Origin: Paludibacteraceae bacterium | Lineage (GTDB): Bacteria > Bacteroidota > Bacteroidia > Bacteroidales > Paludibacteraceae | DNA: 64,000 nt | Assembly: GCA_017517845.1 (NCBI GenBank) | Contig: JAFWXW010000001.1 | Location: forward strand, 62,001 to 126,000 | Direction: 5' to 3' | Shown: in pieces, positions 62,971 to 64,000 of the stretch | Numbering within the stretch: position 1 is the stretch's first letter | Layout: every line of letters begins with the position of its first letter | The notes under the pieces: generated by a model | Told to the model about the DNA's origin: nothing | The model's input: the letters and a program-made list of their open reading frames with translations, nothing else | Databases searched by the model: none | Position numbers and translations under genes: made by a program

Positions 62971-63152
62971 GGTCTGTTAATGTTTTCCCTTCTATAGGGC
63001 AAACCAGTCATACCCGCATAGCGGGTAATTCTTAATAATAGGCAGGTGTTTCATAAATTCGGTCCCTGAGCTTGTCGAAGGGCCCGAATTTACGCAACGC
63101 CTGTAAGGTTGCATCACCCCACATAAACCACGCCCGTAGGGTGTGGAACCCA
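62971..63152. repeat. Cluster of hairpins between the LPD3 fragment and the ORF6N gene
   Basis: Contains CTGGT...ACCAG (62971-63007), CCCGC-ATA-GCGGG (63012-63024), a ~62-bp near-palindrome centred on GAGCTTGTCGA (63042-63103; 22 of 25 positions pair as RNA) and CCACGCCC-GTA-GGGTGTGG (63127-63145). The GAGCTTGTCGAAGGG core is a dispersed motif known from many bacterial genomes. No gene seen. Confidence 0.7.
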
Positions 63153-63156
63153 GAGC

Positions 63157-64000
63157 TTATAAAATCGCACTTAGCGGAATATTTAATTTAGAAAATGCAA
63201 AAAGTTTCTTTCCCAAATCTTTTAGCGAAGCCCCGATGTGATAAACTTCTGTGTCATCAATGATTAAAAACCTATCGTGCGATGTAGTATGATTATGGAC
63301 ATTAATAGGAGAATACTGCTTATTGTGTTTTTGTAAGTCCTGTCTAAGAGTTTGTGAAATAGGGTAGGTGTAAATGTCGGCAATGACGCTAGGCTTGCGT
63401 TTGCTCAACATAAGCAGTACCGACTCATCAATGTAGTTGTCAATAAGCACCAAACTTTTATTTGCCGATTTAATCAAATCCGTAGCAAACTTATACGCAT
63501 CAAAAATCTGCCCATTGTGGAAAACTCCTTCAATAGGTAGTTCGTGTTTGGCAAGAGCATTGAATAGTGTTTCTATTTTAGCGTCAGTATTATCTTGTCT
63601 CTGCATTACCAACAACTGATGATGTTCTAAGTTTTCAATTCGATTAAAGAGTTTGCTGTTGGAAATCAAAGAATGACGCATAGCAACGAAAGCACGCATT
63701 ATCTGAATGTTGACACTAATTGCTGTTTGAGAACGAAGTACAGAACTCAACATTGAAACACCACTTTCAGTAAATACGTATGGCATATAGCGTATGCCAC
63801 CATGCTTGCCATTACTTGAGGTCGCAATTTGCGACCTCAAGTTGTGAATGCATTCATAATTAGAAGATTCTATACTTGAGGTCACAATTTGTGACCTCAA
63901 GTTATTTTCAAACTCTTCATTCGTAAGCTGAAACATAAAATCCTCAGGAAACCTCTCAATATTCCTTTTTACAGCTTCGTTTAAACGTTTGGTCTCCACT
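63157..64000 (-). CDS. ORF6N-domain protein with C-terminal phospholipase-D-like region (5' end outside window)
   Basis: About 281 visible residues. ETKRLNEAVKRNIERFPEDFMFQLTNEEFE and HGGIRYMPYVFTESGVSMLSSVLRSQTAI are the ORF6N (phage/KilA-N-related) domain. The family's first ~30 residues lie beyond the window, so a GTG at 63999 is probably not the start. The C-terminal ~110 residues (SLVLIDNYIDESVLLML ... HDRFLIIDDTEVYHIGASLKDLGKK) resemble a PLD-like domain. The normally single NLRSQ-TSS stretch is present twice because a 29-bp palindrome is repeated in frame. Role unknown; typical of mobile or phage-derived islands. Confidence 0.88.
   Translation of the reverse strand, partial: VETKRLNEAVKRNIERFPEDFMFQLTNEEFENNLRSQIVTSSIESSNYECIHNLRSQIATSSNGKHGGIRYMPYVFTESGVSMLSSVLRSQTAISVNIQIMRAFVAMRHSLISNSKLFNRIENLEHHQLLVMQRQDNTDAKIETLFNALAKHELPIEGVFHNGQIFDAYKFATDLIKSANKSLVLIDNYIDESVLLMLSKRKPSVIADIYTYPISQTLRQDLQKHNKQYSPINVHNHTTSHDRFLIIDDTEVYHIGASLKDLGKKLFAFSKLNIPLSAIL
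63814..63842. repeat. 29-bp perfect palindrome, copy 2 (inside ORF6N)
   Basis: ACTTGAGGTCGCAA-T-TTGCGACCTCAAGT; read on the minus strand as NLRSQIATSS. It differs from copies 1 and 3 by one paired change (A-T to G-C in both arms). Confidence 0.92.
63874..63902. repeat. 29-bp perfect palindrome, copy 3 (inside ORF6N)
   Basis: Identical to copy 1; read on the minus strand as NLRSQIVTSS, 60 bp (20 codons) from copy 2. Confidence 0.92.

Overview
The window is a 64 kb piece of an AT-rich chromosome from the phylum Bacteroidota, most likely order Bacteroidales (genus not resolved). The support is: at least fifteen promoters of the Bacteroidota type TAnnTTTG in place of TATAAT; a type IX secretion type B sorting domain; a DUF4295 gene directly behind rpmB-rpmG; a histone H1-like Hc1 protein; PPi-dependent phosphofructokinase; LolA/LptC/TamB/TonB-receptor envelope genes; and frequent TTG or GTG starts with little Shine-Dalgarno. 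No tRNA, rRNA, CRISPR array or intact insertion sequence was recognised.

Layout. 1-1154: minus-strand pspC-uvrB (uvrB runs off the left edge). 1310-2923: pfp. 3172-9497: tamB followed by a DEAD-box helicase, minus strand, divergent from an envelope operon at 9528-15092 (tsaD, an exosortase-like protein, coaX, a porin-like protein, a TPR protein, lptC). 15196-23231: a PpiD-like foldase, UvrD helicase, TonB-dependent receptor and CAAX-type M48 protease. 23448-28305: pncC and a BtuFCD-type uptake system split by a glycosyltransferase. 28599-33061: rpmB, rpmG, a DUF4295 gene, ftsY, rimO and two HU-domain genes, the second an HU-membrane-LysM fusion. 33157-35871: a large secreted Ig-like/T9SS protein. 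35998-45509: a ten-gene minus-strand operon that looks like a compact polyene or unusual fatty-acid pathway (acyltransferase, ketosynthase, ACP, three hotdog proteins, MMPL exporter, CrtI-like oxidoreductase, FabG, LolA). 45664-52573: ABC-F ATPase, Hc1, hisD-hisG, a minimal ComEC, rpe and an ECF sigma factor. 52872-61981: alaS, a CPBP protein, a small secreted HMA-like protein, and a two-gene 2-hydroxyacyl-CoA dehydratase/activase system with a TetR regulator. 62000-64000: a gene-poor, hairpin-rich stretch with an LPD3 remnant and an ORF6N gene, probably the edge of a mobile region.

The most distinctive signal is in the noncoding DNA. Several unrelated families of palindromic or tandem repeats fill the gaps between housekeeping genes. 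They are: a ~150-bp near-palindrome in two inverted copies whose outer arms differ but each pair with themselves; a GC-rich multi-hairpin element closed by a 20-bp AT-rich stem; a short TGTAGGGAC...GTCCGT hairpin in two copies with different but still pairing stems; a 29-bp perfect palindrome that lies twice in frame inside an ORF6N gene and once outside it; and a heptanucleotide repeat (GGAGTTA) at eight loci, one of which is translated inside a lipoprotein as SEELGVR repeats. The polyene-type operon, the HU-LysM fusion and the exosortase-like protein are the protein-level items most worth following up.
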